Shown: positions 20,654 through 33,084, numbered from the stretch's first letter. The stretch: 64,000 nucleotides of DNA from Dasypus novemcinctus (GCF_030445035.2 NC_080673.1:190631216-190695215); one strand, 5' to 3'. The notes: generated from the letters alone by a model not told the origin. Translations and numbers: made by a program.

Positions 20654-22060
20654 TTCCTCTTTTTTCAGTGCACAATTGCCCTACTGCTTTTAAGAAAAGA
20701 CTGGAGGAATATTTGCTATCTAAATTATTTTTTCAGAGATTGTCTTCAAGAGGGCTGGGATCTTCCTATATCCGTTTCTGTGAATTGATATATATCAGGA
20801 AACTGGATGAGGGAGAAAATGCCCACCATCCTTCTGCCCACCAGCTCTCCATCACATTTGATAATATAAAGTGAACAACACCTGAATTGTTTTTCCACCT
20901 TTCTCATATCTAGGAAAGCCAAAATTTATTAATCATCACCGTCTATCCCCATTGGGTAAGACATCTGATTGCCATTCTGGTCTTGATGCCAATTATAATA
21001 ATTATGTGCATTTTGTCACTGAATGTTTAGGTGCAGCGATGTGACTTGTGCCATTCCCTAAACTTATCATCCATAGGTGAGAAAGCTGTTTTGTGACAGC
21101 ATTGTCCACTGTTTGCCTATATAAATAGGCATAGCTCATCACTGAGCTCTCGAAGGCCAGCACAACCTCAACAATGTATTTATTTTTGCCTTAATGAAGA
21201 CAATGTTCCCTGGGCCCACCTGGGAATCATATCAGCTATAAACTCTCAACATCTTAAATAGTAAAGTCATGCAAACATTCCCACTTACCTGAGCCTCTGA
21301 TCCCTTCTTCAATATGCTTCCAAGGAGGTCTTTCCACCCAACTCAACTGTAGTTCATTTTTATATTCAAGCTTCATGATGCCAGCCCAGAACATGTCATA
21401 AATTTTAGTCAGAATATAAATAGTTATGGAAAAGTGTCCCCAAATCAAATATTCACCCCTATCCAGCTTTATAGTTCACTCTACCTGCTCCAACACCCTC
21501 AAATTCCATTCCAACAAATGGTCTCCCAGTTCTTACAAGTACATATCAGTCAAGGTCTGCAGTTCCTTTGGGGTGTCATCTATTTTCTCCTGGGGCCAAG
21601 ATAATGCTTCTCCATCAGGTAGTGCTAAGATGTGATGCTGGATATTGGTCTGGGGGAAATGAGGGAGAACAGAGGCTTATGTTGAGAAGAAAAGGATAGT
21701 ACTATGAGGTCCTGTCTCAGGGTAGATCCTCACATGGTCTCCAGGCAGAGAGAGAGGCTGTTTTCCTCTGGCAAGAGAGAGGTGACTGCTGCTTCTGGAG
21801 TGGGATACTCAGGGGAATCTGCAGGTTCAAGATCCTTAGGCTTTCCTACCCAAATATCCCCTGGCCAATTCTCGAGCTTCCACTGTTTTACTATCAAGGG
21901 TCTAACAAAGGAGATATGCTGTAGTTGTGCATTCGGTCTCCTCTGTGGCCTAATTTTCTACATAGTCTGTTCCCTAACTACATATCCCTCTGGCTTCTAC
22001 AGCATGCTTTCAATTGGCAGTTGACTACTCTAACCTATCATTTTCTTTTGCACAGGTGTA
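20654..22060 (-). mobile_element. ERVL-like gag-region remnant
   Basis: On the minus strand, 21448-21254 is open for 64 codons and contains WVERPPWKHIEEGIR, with an 'EWNL' motif upstream near 21510. These are typical of gag leader/matrix-type regions in old class III elements. A further open part near 21900-21780 is Pro/Glu rich. Frameshifts and stops prevent a full gag. Same strand as the pol remnant at 17170-17954. Confidence 0.55.
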
Positions 22061-22629
22061 CAATATAGTTAATCCACTCCACTCAATATCCTCATAATTA
22101 TCATCTTCATAATGTTTATTCAGCAGAGATTTTCCATAAAATACTTCTTCACCTACCCCTTGTACTTCATCCCTATTAATCACAGATAGCAGAAATCCTC
22201 AAAAGTTATGGATCCACAGCATGCCAGGATTATAGCCCCATGCCCTATCACCAGTGTAGGTCCTGTATTTCCTTCAGACCAGTGGGCAATGTATCTCCAA
22301 AGCAGGCCCTAGCAGATACAATTTCTAGTGGCTCATTTGTTCCCAATGTCCATAGCTTGGGTCCCTCAGAAGGCAGAGCTCAAGGCAGAAGACTTATGTG
22401 CTACTTTTGAGAAAAAATATATATATATGGGAACAGGAGATAGCATGGTAGAGGATGAGATATTTAAACACATAATTATAAAATAATCAATTCTACAATA
22501 CAAATATGAACAGTATCTGCTCTACAAACCATCTGAGAAGATAATTAATTATAATTGAATATTCAGGAATGTCTTAACAGTCATTCAGCATTCCATGTCC
22601 AAATCTATGGAAAGCCTTTTATTCTGAAT
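22061..22629. other. Unassigned, possibly more ERV interior
   Basis: No clear match. A short (AT)n at 22417-22428. No gene seen. Confidence 0.35.
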
Positions 22630-22785
22630 ACTTAAATTAATCCTATAATGTCAGTAGTACTACCAACTCCATTCTAGAAAAAAAAACATTAAGTATCACT
22701 TAATGAATTCCCACAGATATTATGTGGCAGTGTCAAGGTCCATGTTTTCAAGGACAATGCCATTCTGTCTCCCAGGAAGATTTGA
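22630..22785 (+). mobile_element. MIR 3' half
   Basis: 'aatcctataatgtcagtagt', 'actccattctagaaaaaa', 'tatgtggcagtgtcaagg' and 'gacaatgccattctgtctc' follow the MIR 3' half in order. Confidence 0.6.
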
Positions 22786-22844
22786 TGCAGACCTGAAGAG
22801 TCTAAAGAATAATTGATTTATCTCTAACTCTCTAGTCTTAATTT

Positions 22845-23510
22845 AAGTCCCACCTCACATCCTGGCCCAGTATCAGCAATGATGATGGAAAAGTCCCATC
22901 CCAAAATCAAGGAGAATCTACAACTGCAAGCAAAACAAGTTCTTCCTTGGGCTCCATAATATCTAAATCCCCTCTCAGGCTGAAGCCGTCAGAACAGACA
23001 TTATCCAAAATCCCTCAAGATGAAGAATGACTAAACATAAGGGGGAAGTGTAACCATGAACCAAAGTAGATTTATTGCTACTATAGTTATTACCTTGTGT
23101 TAGTGGAAGCACTGATAACATTGATATAAAGACAGTGGTTGCCAGGGACTCAAAAGGAAGGGGAAGGGATGAATAAGAGGAGCAAAGGGCATTTTTAGGG
23201 CAGCGAAGTTGTTCTGTATGATACTGTAATGACAGACACATGGTAATACACATTTGTCAACGCCTATAAAATTTTACAAAACACAGTATAAACCATGATG
23301 TAAACTATAGACTTTGGTTAGTAGAAATGCTTCAGTATTGGTTCATCAGTTATAACAAACATACCACACTAATGTAAGATGTTAATAATAGGGGTGTGGG
23401 GTGAGGAGGGAGGGAGTTATGTGGGAATTCCCTATATTTTGGTGTAATTTTTTGCAAATCTAAAACTTCTTTAAAAACAAAGTTTATTATTACTAAAAAA
23501 AATCCTTACC
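22845..23510 (+). mobile_element. L1 3'UTR and 3' end
   Basis: Collinear with 51340-51955: 'gatgatggaaaagtcccat', 'ctacaactgcaagcaaaac', 'cataatatctaaatcccc', 'attgatataaagacagtgg', 'tattggttcatcagttata', 'aatgtaagatgttaataat' and the end 'aaacaaagtttatta'. A G-rich tract is at 23391-23414. Truncated at its 5' side. Moderately old. Confidence 0.85.
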
Positions 23511-24504
23511 AAAAACAATGGATATGGATTTACCTTAAGTCAATGAAACAAAAGACCCACTCACATGAGTTCTCCAAGCAAAAAAGAGTTCTCTGACATA
23601 AAGACAAAAGCCGTGTTTCTACCATAAAAAGCAGATTTTCACATACACTGTTTGGTACAGTGCCTGAAATATAGTAAGCCTTTGATTGATGTTAGTTATT
23701 TCTTATGATTATAATTATCACTCATTACCACCTCATGACTTGCCATCATGCCAGCATATGAGTTAAGTGCAAAAACCTATTCTGGCTTTGTTTTTAACTT
23801 TAAATGCAAATAAATGAAAAATAGGTCATCTTCTCCATCCTTAATTTGTGCATATGTTGTACCAAAGTTAAAGTTACAATTTCAAAAATGGTTTTCAAAT
23901 CAGTTCATTTTGACAAGCTCCCTTATGGATGAGTTAGTATGCTCAAGGCAAGGGCCAGTTCACACTCGATGTCCAGTGGAATGTATGAGGATTTCTGGGG
24001 TTCGGAATTTTGAGGATATGTATATGAGAAAGAAAAGAAAATGCAAGGAAAATTAGCCCAGTGTCATTTCATGAGATTTAAACAGCACCACTTCAACTAA
24101 AATCACGAGCTTATTTCAGTGACCTTTTCACTTTAGACTGCATGATTCACATTTTTTAATATTTGAAAAAGTTAAGACAAGTGCAAAGCATTTAATTTTT
24201 ATTAAAAGATTAGAGTCTTTGAATGTTAGAGTTGGAGGAAAAAACCTAATGGATCAACTTTCCCTCTTGCTCACTTTATGGTTTGGCAGCTAAAGGGAAA
24301 ACTGGTGGGTGTGGGAGAAGTGGGGGGTATGACATAGGTATCTCCACTTACTGGCTCTGATTGAGTTATTTGCACCCACCTCCAGATTTTATTTTATCAG
24401 CCTAAACTGGAAATGAGAGAAATGCCCATCTCACAGGAATAGTGTAGGTCTAGGTAAGACTATGCATATGGAGAGCCTTTTATATTCTTTCAAGTATTGT
24501 ACAG
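23511..24504. other. Mostly unique DNA, MIR 3' end at 23640-23720
   Basis: 'tacagtgcctgaaatatag' and 'taagcctttgattgatg' resemble the MIR 3' end. The rest has no recognised feature; a frame at 23814-24056 has no coding signs. Confidence 0.4.
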
Positions 24505-24715
24505 ACAGCACATAGAGCCACTCTGATGTGATGGAGAAAGACTAGGATTTGGATTCACAGGGCCTGAGTTTAAGTTCTTTTTCTACCACTTGACAGTCTT
24601 CATGTATGAAGTAGAATATAAATACCACATCCCCCATATGGTTTCAGAGATGATTCAGGAGGTATGTGGTGCCTGATATATAGAAACACTCAGTGTCAAC
24701 CACCATTAGAAATTC
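24505..24715 (+). mobile_element. MIR, nearly full length
   Basis: Order matches MIR from its tRNA-like head: 'tgatgtgatggagaaagac', 'gatttggattcacaggg', 'ttctaccacttgacag', 'tgaagtagaatataaatacc', 'gagatgattcaggaggta' and 'tgcctgatatatagaaac'. Confidence 0.7.
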
Positions 24716-24879
24716 AATGTGAAAATTGACTTTTCTTCAACAAATATTCAAGTCAGCTATGTCCTAGCTACTCTACCTTGTGCTAGGAGTAAAGGACAGG
24801 AAATAGTAAAGGACAAGTAAAGTAAAGAAATAAGGACCTCAAATAACTCAGTATATAGTGGGGAATATCTTACATCATA

Positions 24880-25075
24880 TACCCATTCCCAAAAGCGATC
24901 AGAGGCTTTTCATTGCCCAAAAATAAAATTCAAGATCTTTTCTTGGCATTCAAAACATTCCACTCTGTGATCTCACCCTATCACCTATTCAACCCCCTTA
25001 TGCAGCCAGTGTGCCCAATCAAATTAATTTCCTTTCTCTTGAGTCATTACTTCTGCTGGATCCTCTACCTGAAAT
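24880..25075 (+). mobile_element. L2 fragment
   Basis: 'aaattcaagatcttttcttgg', 'ccctatcacctattcaa', 'ttctgctggatcctctacc' and 'tgaaatatgac' follow the L2 consensus order (lots of C/T, 'tctgcctggaat' equivalent). Confidence 0.5.
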
Positions 25076-25084
25076 ATGACTCTG

Positions 25085-25565
25085 TGATGGTTAATTTTAT
25101 TTGTCAATGTGGCTAGGCCATAGTACCCAGTTATTGCATAAAACACTAATCTAGGTATTGCTGTGGAGGTATTTTGTAGATGTGATTGTATATGTACAAT
25201 CAGCTAACTTTAGTAATATGGGTGGGTCTCATTCAATTAGTTGAAAGACCTTAACAGCAAAAACTATTGTTTCCCACAGAAGGAATTTTGCCCAAGAGGT
25301 AGTAAATTCCTACCTGTATTTCCAGATTACTGGCCTACTCTGCAGATTTTGGACTTACTGGTCCTTAAAATCATGTAAGCAAATTCCTTAAAATAAATCT
25401 TTTGATATATCTATATCTATATATCCATCTCATCTCCATATCTATATCTATCATCTGTATCCTTATACATATTCATAACTATGTATATGTATTTATAATA
25501 TTTATTTATATCTATCTATAGCCACATTTCCTTTGGTTCTGTTGCTCTGAAGAACCCTGACAATA
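25085..25565 (+). mobile_element. Medium-reiterated LTR-like repeat with TATC microsatellite
   Basis: Starts 'tgatggttaattttatttgt' and shows 'tgtggctaggccatagtacc', 'gtgggtctcattcaattag', 'gcagattttggactt', 'aattccttaaaataaatctt' and the 3' part 'tttggttctgttgctctga... ccctgacaata'. This is a well-known mammalian repeat; I do not assign its class firmly. The (TATC)n-like stretch at 25403-25515 is an expansion at its usual AT-rich site. Confidence 0.6.
25403..25515. repeat. (TATC)n-like microsatellite
   Basis: Irregular ATCTAT units within the repeat at 25085-25565. Confidence 0.85.
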
Positions 25566-26444
25566 AAACCACATCACCTTCTCTCTATATCCTCTTTCTA
25601 TACCCTTCTCTTTATAGGGCCCACCCAAAATGCTTTTTATCATGGGCATCCAGTTTTCTACTCCCTCCCAATTTCATTTGGGAAACCACTTCTTCCACAG
25701 TCTCAATTGCAGAATCCACTTCCTAATCTCCAAATGGGTGTGCCTGTACCTAACTAAGGTCACAGGGAGTATGACAACCACTCCCTTTTGTGATTAGTTC
25801 AGAGCATGGCAGATGACCCAAGCCAGGCCAATGAGAATGACACCTGGGATTAACAGAGAACCATTTAGAAAGAGAAGTTCTTTTTACATGGAGTTCTTAA
25901 TATAATTGTTAACCTAAAAGGATATGATTCAAAAGCTACAAGTTACCATCTTACTCACAAGAACACTCAACTCAGAGTAAAACTGAGCTGAGCTAAGGAG
26001 AGATCCTGATTCCTCAAGGCATCATTGACTCCGGGGACCAACATCCCTGACGAGCAGTTAGGGAAGTCAGTCCACATCTATTTCCTTTTAATATTATTAT
26101 TTGGCTTATTTTCTGTCTCCTGCAATCAAGAGTCTCCTGTTAACCATGACCTTGAGCTTATTTATATCTGTGCCCCTATAAAACATTGGAATGAGTTTTT
26201 GCCAATTGCAGGTGCTTAGTAAGTGCCAGATGATACTATAACTAAGGTATAAAATGTAATGAATTCCAAATACCACTTAACCTCACAAATATTTAGTCTG
26301 GTTTATTTTTAAAAGGCAGAGAAAACATATCTGGTCCAAATTATCTGTTCGTCAAGACTTAACCATTGAGTTTCTGTAAGGACCAAAATGAGCCTGTACT
26401 TTATATAATAATGCCCTACATAGAGAGGAAAACTATGCTTCTTT
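25566..26444. other. Unassigned, no gene
   Basis: C/T-rich start (25575-25740) might be a further L2 fragment. The remainder is unassigned. Confidence 0.35.
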
Positions 26445-26580
26445 GAGTATTTTATTTATCCTTATTTCAGAGATGAAGAGAAGGTCCAGAGAGATGACGT
26501 GATTTCCTGCAGCCTCAAAAGACATGGGTAGAACACTGTTCTAGAATCCAGACCTATGGTACTTTCTCTTGTTGTGTCTC
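26445..26580 (+). mobile_element. MIR 3' half
   Basis: 'tttatccttatttcagagatg', 'aagagaaggtccagagag', 'gatgacgtgatttcctgc' and 'agaatccagacctatgg' follow the MIR 3' half. Confidence 0.6.
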
Positions 26581-26599
26581 CAGAGTCAGGGTAAGATTA

Positions 26600-27041
26600 G
26601 GGTGTGGTGCATTGAGTGGGGCCTCCCAAAAGATACATACATCTGGAACCAATTAAAGTTAACTTATTTGGAAAAAGGGTCTTTGCCGAAGGAATTAAGA
26701 ATTTCAAAGTGAGATCATTCTGGCTTATCTGGGTGGACTCTAAATCCAAGAAAGGAGTCCTTATAAGAGAAAGGCAGAGATAGAGAACTGACCCAGAGAG
26801 CAAGCCATGTGAAGACGGATAGAGATTAGAGTTGCACAGTCACCAGTCAAAGAAAACCTACAGCCACCAGAAATGGGAAGAGGCAAGATGGAGCCTTCCC
26901 TAGAGACTTCAGAGAAAATGTGGTCTTCCAGTACCTTGATTTAGTACTTCTGGCCTCCAATGGGGAGAAAATAAATTTCTGTTATGTTAAGCCCCTCAAT
27001 TTGGGGTACTTTGTTATGGCAGTTGCAGAAAATGAATACAA
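26600..27041 (+). mobile_element. MLT1-type MaLR solo LTR
   Basis: Clear order: 'gcctcccaaaagatacatac', 'aacttatttggaaaaaggg', 'tctttgccgaaggaatta', 'gtggactctaaatccaag', 'gtccttataagagaaagg', 'agccatgtgaagacgg', 'acagccaccagaaatgg', 'tacttctggcctccaa', AATAAA at 26968 and 'cagaaaatgaatacaagg'. Solo, plus strand. Confidence 0.85.
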
Positions 27042-29924
27042 GGGGTAAGAGCTTTTGGACTTACCCAGCCTGGATGGGTCTAAAACATATTAAGTGTTAC
27101 ATAAAAGACAGTTTTCATTATTACCATTAATACCCATTTTAGATGATTTCTCAGTCCACTGGGTATTTTAAATTCCCCTTAGGGGAGCTTCAGGTAGCTG
27201 GCCCCTACTGCTCTTTATGAGATTTTGAGAGAGGGAGAATAAAATTCTCCAGCAGATGCCTTAATGCGGACAATGTGAAGCATTAGTTACTGGTGCTTGT
27301 GTTATGATAAATTTTCCACCCATTTTTCATAGGCTTTTCTCACTCTTAATAAAATGAAACTTTCCCTTGCTCACTGAGGGGAGAATACTACTTAGTTACT
27401 CTCATAGAATTGCCAAGTCTCATTAGTTTTAGAATCTAATTTAGGTTGCAGTCTTCATAAGTTATGGTAGGAACTACTCAATTGGTTAAGGGAATTTGAC
27501 TCCCATCAATGAATAAAAACAAGCGGAAATAAATATAAAAATCTGTCCTGTCAACGTGAATTTCTGAAAGGCTTGAGAAATTCTTGCCTCAGGATGAAAG
27601 GAAAGTTAAAGAACAATGGCCTTCTTTATGTGACTTTGTCTCATCATTATCTTAACTAAATGTCAAAGAATAGACCTGCATAGAAAACACCAACCAAATT
27701 GGTCTGAAAACAAGGTTTTCAAGCCTACGAGGTCATTGAGAGCTAATTTAGGCAAGGTTGTGTTACGAAAACATGATTGAATTTTCTTGGTTGTGATTGC
27801 TTTACAAAATTTCCCCAAAATAAACACATCTGACATTTTAAAAAATTCTGCAATTTTAAAACTATGATATTGAAATTAAATTCAGATCTTACAGGAAAAG
27901 AAAAGCCATACTTCTCCCTGGGGGGAGAACTAGCTTCTCCAGGGTCCATCAAGGTTACCTCTGTGATCAAGGCTTCTCCCCAAACTTTTTAAAGAGAAAA
28001 GCTGTAAAAGAAAAGGATGTTAGGAAAAATGGGACTACCATTCTGGGTGTCCTCTTCATGCCATATATTATGCCTGGTGCTAAACACATGGAGCTTCTCT
28101 AGCTTCCCCCAAATCCTTAAAATACATTTCCACACTTTATCCAAAGGGCTTTTGAGAGGAAAATGTATTGAATAAAGTGCCTGTCATCAGCTTGCTAATA
28201 AATGGCACTGCTGAAATTTCTAAAATATCAATATTGTTATGAAAAATAACCAGAACGCTCCAAAGAGCATGGTTTCCCACTCTGTCAATGTTCTCACAGG
28301 TCAGTCATTCATGTGTAAGCTTACTGGCTTTGCTTTATTGATGTGGTCCACCCAGCCATCTCCTCTAGACTAACATTCCCAGGGTTAAATCTGGCCAGAA
28401 GATGTGTTATGAGTCATGGCCACAATCCTCAGACCTGGCCCATTAGAACTTTCTGGGCAATACCAAGCTCACTCTATTACCACATCTCCTAATCACAGGC
28501 AGAGGATTTAATGGCAAACTTTAAGGCTGAATGAATATTGGAACAACTTGTTGGAAAGAATCTAGGGTTTAAATAACCATATAGAACAGAGTTACCCAGC
28601 CAACTCTGAGATCCTTAGTAAAGGATCTAAGTTTCTGAGATGCAGGGACTATTTGTTACAGCAGCTAGCCTTCCCTGACTAATACTCCATGGAACATTTA
28701 CATTTAATATTTTCATTTAAATAAATACACTTTTTAAAAATTCATTTATCATAGCATTAGTTACTTTATCCTCTATCACAGTTTATTGGTGTGCTGCTAT
28801 TTTTTCTTTTACATGAAAATAAATCAAACCATTTTTGAAAGCTTATTGTATAATAATTTTATGTACCATACTTTGAGACACGGTACTATTCCATATCTTT
28901 TCCCTGTGCTTGGTCATATACTTGACCCCTTCTTCATCCAGGACCCTGAATGCTCAGTCCAGGTTATGTACACAGAGGCATTGCTTCATCCCAATTCAAC
29001 AATGCCCTATAAACCCAGAAAGCCAAGCTAGGGGGGGGATGGAATTGAGCAGAAACCCCAGAGCTGCTCTGGTTTAAAAGACAACAGAAGATTTTTGGTG
29101 AGAAATAGAATAACTGTGGGGCCTAGAACTCTCCTGGTGGCTCAGACTTTAACTCCTCTGGTTGTTGTGGCCCCTGGGAACTACTGAGAACTGACTAAGC
29201 CAGGACAGTAGTTCTTCTTACCATGCCTTCTATCTTTGGACTACTGAGAGTTATTCATCCTTGGTCTTCTAAGTTACCCAGACCCATGGGGTCAGCCTGG
29301 ACAGCTATTAGCCAGCACATTTAAGGCTACCATCCTTACATCACCAGCTTCTCTCCAGCCTGCAAAACAATCTTTGAAGCTCCAGAATGATGCTCTGAAA
29401 ACAAGTCAAAAGAATAGGAACTTTTGAACAAAGACTATATCCTAAACATCTCTGATTCCATCCCCCCAGAATATTCCAGACTACAGACTAGTCACTAAAT
29501 GAGCATTCCTAAAGTGAAAACAAATGATTGTTCTGTTCAGAGTAAAAGAAAATAGTTTCCCTGTCACCTCAAAGGGATCCACTACAAAAGAGAGAATTGC
29601 TTAAGAATTCCATGAAAACACATTAGAAATTTCCAGTAGGCGTATGAGCAATACCGGAATTTTCCTTCCTAGAAAGGCAACATAAAGCCGTGCCTCAAAC
29701 CCCTGTAAAGATCAGCTGACTGCTAAATTTGATATAATTAAAACAGAGCTGGAATTTACATAGAGAAGTGAGCTGCTACTGAAATTCAACTGCATCAGGC
29801 CACACACAGGTACACACACACTCACCTTTGCTGCTTCATTAAATCAATTAAATCTGCCTGTGTTTACTGGTGATACTTGGATCTAATATTGAAAATCAGG
29901 CCACCTATCCAAAACAGAGAAGGT
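27042..29924. other. 2.9 kb of mostly unique DNA
   Basis: No gene, no long repeat recognised. Frames (for example 28786-29031) lack coding signs. 29560-29790 is relatively GC-balanced, carries an ETS-like 'accggaattttccttcct' at 29654, and may be conserved non-coding DNA (inference). Confidence 0.4.
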
Positions 29925-30066
29925 GGGGTGGGGAGGGAAGGAAAGAGATAGAGTAACAGAAAATGAGATATATAGGGAGAAAAGAGAAGAGGGAGAGCAA
30001 GAGGGAGAAGTGGGAGAGGGAGAAGAAGGGAGAGGGAGGGGGAGAGGGAGGGAGAGGAAGGGAGGC
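29925..30066. repeat. Purine-rich (GGGAGA)n tract
   Basis: Irregular GGGAG/GAGA units. Creates the Leu/Pro/Ser-rich minus-strand frame; not coding. Confidence 0.85.
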
Positions 30067-30794
30067 GCAAGATTATTCTTCTAGTATGAAATATATTTAA
30101 CATAAAACTGTTAGGCAATGCACTAATTATTCTGGCCCCAGACATCTTTATACAGGTTATCTGCTCTCTCCACTTGTTATTTATGGAAAGAAGGGCCGGG
30201 AGGGAAGCAGAGGACACTCTTACCATGGCAACACTCGCAGAGCATGTTATCCCTAATACTCTGTCACCACTTAGATAGGGAACACCAAAAATTTTTTTAA
30301 ATGCATTTGGCTTGATTATATGAGTATTTAACGTCAATCAGTGAGAAAAAACAAAGCAATTCACTTTGCCTCCTCAAGTTTTGAAACATAGCTAACATTT
30401 CCTTCTTTTTAATGAATTCCCCATCTCTTTTGTGGAAGAACAATCTCCAAATTAATGTAAATAACCTTTAGCCTCTTGATGTGATGACCAGTTTCAACCA
30501 TTTTGCTAGGACTGAAGATCCTAAGAATGTTTGTTATGTTTTCTCTCCATATGAGAAATTTGCTCCTTTAGCATTTGCTCCCCACCCATATCTACCCCCA
30601 GGTTATCATGCCTTAACTTCAGGGCCATTTCACCACTGCTACCCTCAAGCCAGTCTGCTTTCATTCTCCTCTCCTTCACTGCCCCAACCTCTGTCTAGCC
30701 CCCAGCCTTTGGCCTTGTGACTTTACCAGAGTTGAGCAAATGCCTTTATTCTCTCTCTTGATTTTGCTTTTTATTGCCTTCTTTGGGCTCTGGT
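30067..30794. other. Unique DNA, no gene
   Basis: Plus-strand frame 30481-30720 has no recognised domain. C/T-rich toward its end. Confidence 0.4.
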
Positions 30795-30885
30795 GTTTTT
30801 TTTTTTTTTTTTTTTTCTGTTTTGAGAAGCTTTGAAGAATTGTCTGTGAAACATAACTGGCAGATTACAGGTATATAACCACCAA
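30795..30885 (-). mobile_element. Possible L1 3' tail fragment
   Basis: A run of about 22 T followed by 'ctgttttgagaagctttg', like the start of the minus-strand L1 3' end at 34685-34725 ('atttttagagaagctttag'). The T run would be its poly(A). Confidence 0.4.
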
Positions 30886-31194
30886 CTAAAAGAGGAGGCT
30901 GCAGCGCTGGGATTGCACCAGTGCTACGGCTCGAGGAAAGTGAGAAAACAAGTTTTGATTTCTGATTATCAATTCACAGTTGGAACACTTAGAATAGTTT
31001 TTCACAATGTTCTAGTTTCCTAGACTAGCCTAAACAGAATGTCATGTTCTTAAGAGTTAAATTAGTCAGAAGTCCTTAGCAGATATACTCAGTAAATTGC
31101 CTTTATTCCAATAGATAACAGAGTTCAATGATTCATTCAGAGGGATTTTTGTAACTCCGTGCAAGGAACTGTGCTGGGACATTTAGTTCAGGTA
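30886..31194. other. Unassigned
   Basis: No feature recognised. Confidence 0.35.
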
Positions 31195-31278
31195 ACCCAT
31201 CACCTCTTGGCCTAGATTATTTCAATGATTTTCCTGCTTCCAGTCTTGCCTCTGCTGATTCATTCTCCATGCTTCAGC
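31195..31278 (+). mobile_element. L2 fragment, left of LTR
   Basis: 'ttggcctagattatttcaat', 'ctgcttccagtcttgcc' and 'attcattctccatgcttcag' match L2. The L2 text resumes at 31713, so the LTR between is a later insertion. Confidence 0.6.
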
Positions 31279-31712
31279 TGTGGTAGGTTAATAGCATGAA
31301 ATAGTCCAAATTCTATATCTTTCTCTGTACCAATGACCTTTAAAAGGTGACTTCTCCTACTAAGAAGTGAAATGTATTACTACCCTACCCTATGATTCTA
31401 CCTTAAACCATGTCACTTGGTTTGATGAATAAGAGAGCAAAGTTGACTCAGAAAGAGGTTTGAAAAAGCATGAATGTGTTTCTACTCTCTGGTTCTTCTA
31501 CCTTTGCCATGAGACTGTGCCCAGACTAGACAGCCAGAAAACCATTAGACAAGTGGTCAACACAGCCAGGACCAGGAAACCTCAGAGCTGCACCCAGCTG
31601 AAATAACTGGCCTGAAAATGGTGAGCTAAATAACCACTAATTGTTCTAAGCCCCTGAGTTTGGGGATATTTTGTCATGCGGCATTATGTGTCAGTCGATG
31701 ACTGGTACAATA
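31279..31712 (+). mobile_element. Probable solo LTR inside L2
   Basis: Begins TGTGGTAGGTTAATAGC and ends in 'taagcccctgagtttggg ... gcggcattatgtgtcagtc', like ERVL-class LTR or related 3' ends. Middle has 'tgccatgagactgtgccc'. It splits an L2. Family not assigned. Confidence 0.5.
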
Positions 31713-32200
31713 TTTTTGCAGCCTTTTAAAGCACAAGCGTGACCATGTTAAACTACTCCCTAAAAAACTTCTCATATAACTTCCCCTTCCCTTTTTTTTT
31801 TTTAGTTTTAACAAAGCCTGAGCAACTATACTATAGTAATAAAAGAATTTGCCTGATTTTTTATTTTTGTCCCTGTCCACAAGCAATTCTCTCCACTCTC
31901 TAACTTCCTTACTTTCCATGCTCCAACTACTCTAAAAGAGCTTCAAGTTAACAAATAACCTATAGGCCTTTGAACCATTGTTTCTTCTGCTCAGAACTGC
32001 TTTTTCCCACCCATTCCCTCTCCCTCAACCTCACTAACACCTGTTAATTTTTATAATCTCAGTTTAGACTTTAATTCCTCTAGAAAGTATTCTCTAACCT
32101 CTAAAATGGGAGCAGGCAGGCGTCCTCCTCTGTATTTCCATACCATCTTGTGCTTAAGCTTACGCATTAATTGTTTTGTATTTAACTTTTACTCTTTGTA
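31713..32200 (+). mobile_element. L2 fragment, right of LTR
   Basis: 'cacaagcgtgaccatgttaa', 'actccctaaaaaacttctc', then 'ttcttctgctcagaactgc', 'tttcccacccattccc' and 'ctagaaagtattctctaacc' follow the L2 order. A T run at 31793-31803 could mark a small insertion. Confidence 0.6.
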
Positions 32201-32204
32201 GTGG

Positions 32205-32500
32205 TAAGGATAGGTGAAATTATGCTGCAGGAGCAAATAAAAGCTGCATTTTAGTAGCTTAACCAAACAAAAGTGTAATTCTCACTTAAATCACCAGCCA
32301 GTGTAGATTGGGTGACCCTATGGTAATGTTCCAATCCAAGAACTGATTCAGGGATGCAGAATTCTTCTGTCTTCAATTCTGCTGTGCAGAATCCTTTGCT
32401 CCCAGCTAAGTGCATAGAAGGGAGGGAAGAATGGAAAAAGAGAGGATGACTTGGAGGGAGGGAGAGAGAGAAGGCAGGAAAGGCGAGACAGAGATTAGAG
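32205..32500. mobile_element. Unclassified old repeat and GGGA tract
   Basis: 32225-32400 has 'gcattttagtagcttaacc' and 'cagggatgcagaattcttc', related in style to 36360-36690 ('tgagtggcttaacaaaat'). 32415-32470 is GGGA-rich. Confidence 0.4.
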
Positions 32501-32628
32501 GTATAGCACTTGCTTATAACTGTCTCGTAACAGAAATGATTTGCTTCCTTTTTTTTCATTACAATGTAATAAAAATGCTGAGTAACAAAGTAAAACAGAT
32601 TATCCTTAGAGAAACCAGAGGGAAAAAA

Positions 32629-32750
32629 GGCACAAATACCTAAAAAAATTCTAGTAGATTAACAGTGAGTTTCTTGTACACATTTTGAAATGGCACAATA
32701 CCTAAAGAAATTCTAGTAGTTTAACAGTTTCTTGTACACATTCCAGAAAC
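32629..32750. repeat. 63-bp tandem duplication
   Basis: Unit one 32629-32691 and unit two 32692-32750 share 'ggcacaa(a)tacctaaa', 'aaattctagtag.ttaacag' and 'tttcttgtacacatt'. A local duplication with a 4-bp deletion in the second copy. Confidence 0.85.
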
Positions 32751-32869
32751 TTAGATGCAAAGCAAAAACAATTTTCAAAAAAAAGATGTGTTTACCAAAA
32801 CTCATTCAAAACTGAATATTAAAGCCAACCTTTAAGTGAATTAAATCATAGTTAAAATTCTAAAATATA

Positions 32870-33084
32870 AACAGACACCCCACCCCCACTCCCATTCACA
32901 CACACAGCAAAAACTGGAAACAACCTAAATGACTGCCAATAGGAGAATCTATAATACGTGGTAACATAATAATATAATAGAATATTACGTAGCATAAAAT
33001 AAAATAAATGAAAAGCTTTTCATGCAACAACATGGATAAAACCCAAAAACATTAAGGTTGATTGAAAGGAGCCAGATCAAAAAT
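32870..33084 (+). mobile_element. Old L1 ORF2 3' part, left of SINE
   Basis: 'aaaaactggaaacaaccta', 'atgactgccaataggag', 'tagaatattacgtagc', 'catgcaacaacatggat' follow old L1 (L1M) ORF2-3' text. It resumes after the SINE at 33515. Confidence 0.65.

Noticed and set aside
29864..30337. 157-codon minus frame with Leu/Pro-rich end
   Set aside because: C-terminal half is the purine tract at 29925-30066; the rest has no recognised domain.
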